A stretch of DNA of 6,226 bases from Opitutia bacterium. Its GTDB lineage: Bacteria; Verrucomicrobiota; Verrucomicrobiia; Opitutales; Seribacteraceae. Within the stretch, counting starts at the first letter, position 1, and every line of letters starts with the position of its first letter. Below are positions 5,903-6,226 of the stretch, one piece after another. The notes beneath the pieces were generated by a model, which saw nothing but the letters and a program-made list of their open reading frames with translations, did no database searches and had not been told where the DNA came from. Position numbers and translations under genes: made by a program. The stretch lies in contig JABHOU010000658.1 in NCBI GenBank assembly GCA_018695085.1, forward strand, positions 1-6,226, written 5' to 3'.

Positions 5903-6226
5903 CCTTCCATCATTTTGAGGAACGCGAGTTCGTCCAAAACGGTCACCTTCAGTTTCTCGGCCTTGACCAATTTGGATCCTGCTCCGGGGCCGGCCACGAC
6001 GTAACTGGTCTTTTTGCTGACGCTTGAAGAGACACGTCCACCAAGAGCCTCGATTTTCACACCAGCTTCTTCTCTTGTTAGCATGTCCAACGTTCCCGTC
6101 AGAACAAAGGTTTGGCCTGACAACCGGGCATCCGCACCAAAGCTGGTGAGGATGCACTCCAAGTTCAGTCCCTGTTCTTGAAGTCGCGGAATTCGATTAC
6201 TGTTGGAATCCTTTGCAAAATAAGTC
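5899..6226 (-). CDS. ligA: NAD-dependent DNA ligase, C-terminal part (BRCT domain), cut by window edge
   Basis: LigA seals nicks in duplex DNA with NAD as adenylyl donor during replication and repair. Only the last 108 residues are visible. The reading frame stays open to the right edge, so the start and the adenylation, OB, zinc and HhH regions lie outside. The first visible residues (TYFAKDSNSNRIPRLQEQGL) match the segment before the BRCT domain, where LigA proteins have a YF...N...I..L...GL pattern. The BRCT domain follows at about visible residues 35-108, with LSGQTFVLTGTLDMLTREEA, GGRVSSSVSKKTSYVVAG and GSKLVKAEKL. This layout is typical of the LigA C-terminus. An internal TTG at 6162-6160 could pass for a start, but homology continues upstream of it. 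The gene converges on the FKBP gene and shares its CTAG stop. Confidence 0.95.
   Translation of the reverse strand, partial: TYFAKDSNSNRIPRLQEQGLNLECILTSFGADARLSGQTFVLTGTLDMLTREEAGVKIEALGGRVSSSVSKKTSYVVAGPGAGSKLVKAEKLKVTVLDELAFLKMMEG

Noticed and set aside
5828..6157. 109-codon open frame on the minus strand across the FKBP/ligA junction
   Set aside because: It is out of frame with both genes and its translation is Arg/Trp/Gly-rich with no recognisable domain. It is a shadow of ligA and the FKBP gene.
5899..6162. Stand-alone small BRCT protein starting at the TTG at 6162
   Set aside because: The frame stays open to the window edge and the upstream residues match the segment before the BRCT domain in LigA, so it is the tail of a full ligase.

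Overview
This 6.2 kb bacterial chromosomal window is mostly housekeeping DNA. It holds five protein genes, four on the plus strand and one cut off by the right edge on the minus strand. I see no mobile elements, CRISPR repeats, tRNA or rRNA genes. Base composition is moderate, with no obvious shift between genes. The protein styles (an exported Cys-rich CCGNC protein, an anchored FKBP isomerase with a TPR-like region, carB away from carA, few Shine-Dalgarno sites) would fit a Verrucomicrobiota/PVC-type Gram-negative. That assignment is a weak inference, and no marker here proves it.

Layout. Positions 24-332 encode a small exported protein with two copies of a CPISGK...CCGNC cysteine module. 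A perfect 10-bp-stem intrinsic terminator with a T-tract follows at 383-414. The terminator sits only 37 nt before carB (452-3679), the large subunit of carbamoyl-phosphate synthase. Eight nt after carB comes purU (3688-4539), formyltetrahydrofolate deformylase, probably in the same transcript. After a 130-nt gap without a terminator lies a 410-aa membrane-anchored protein (4670-5902) with a TPR-like region and a C-terminal FKBP peptidyl-prolyl isomerase domain. Converging on it is the 3' end of ligA (minus strand, 5899-6226 and beyond), NAD-dependent DNA ligase. The two genes end inside one CTAG tetranucleotide that supplies both TAG stops.

Functional picture. carB makes carbamoyl phosphate for pyrimidines and arginine. 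purU releases formate and tetrahydrofolate from 10-formyl-THF, so the pair links nucleotide and one-carbon metabolism. carA is not in the window. The FKBP protein probably assists folding in the periplasm, at the outer face of the inner membrane, and the small Cys-rich protein probably binds metal in the periplasm. I found no clear undescribed multi-gene system. The points most worth a second look are the duplicated CCGNC module, with synonymous divergence at every codon of its core, the YfgM-like/FKBP domain combination, the shared CTAG stop, and the absence of Shine-Dalgarno sequences before three of the four visible starts.
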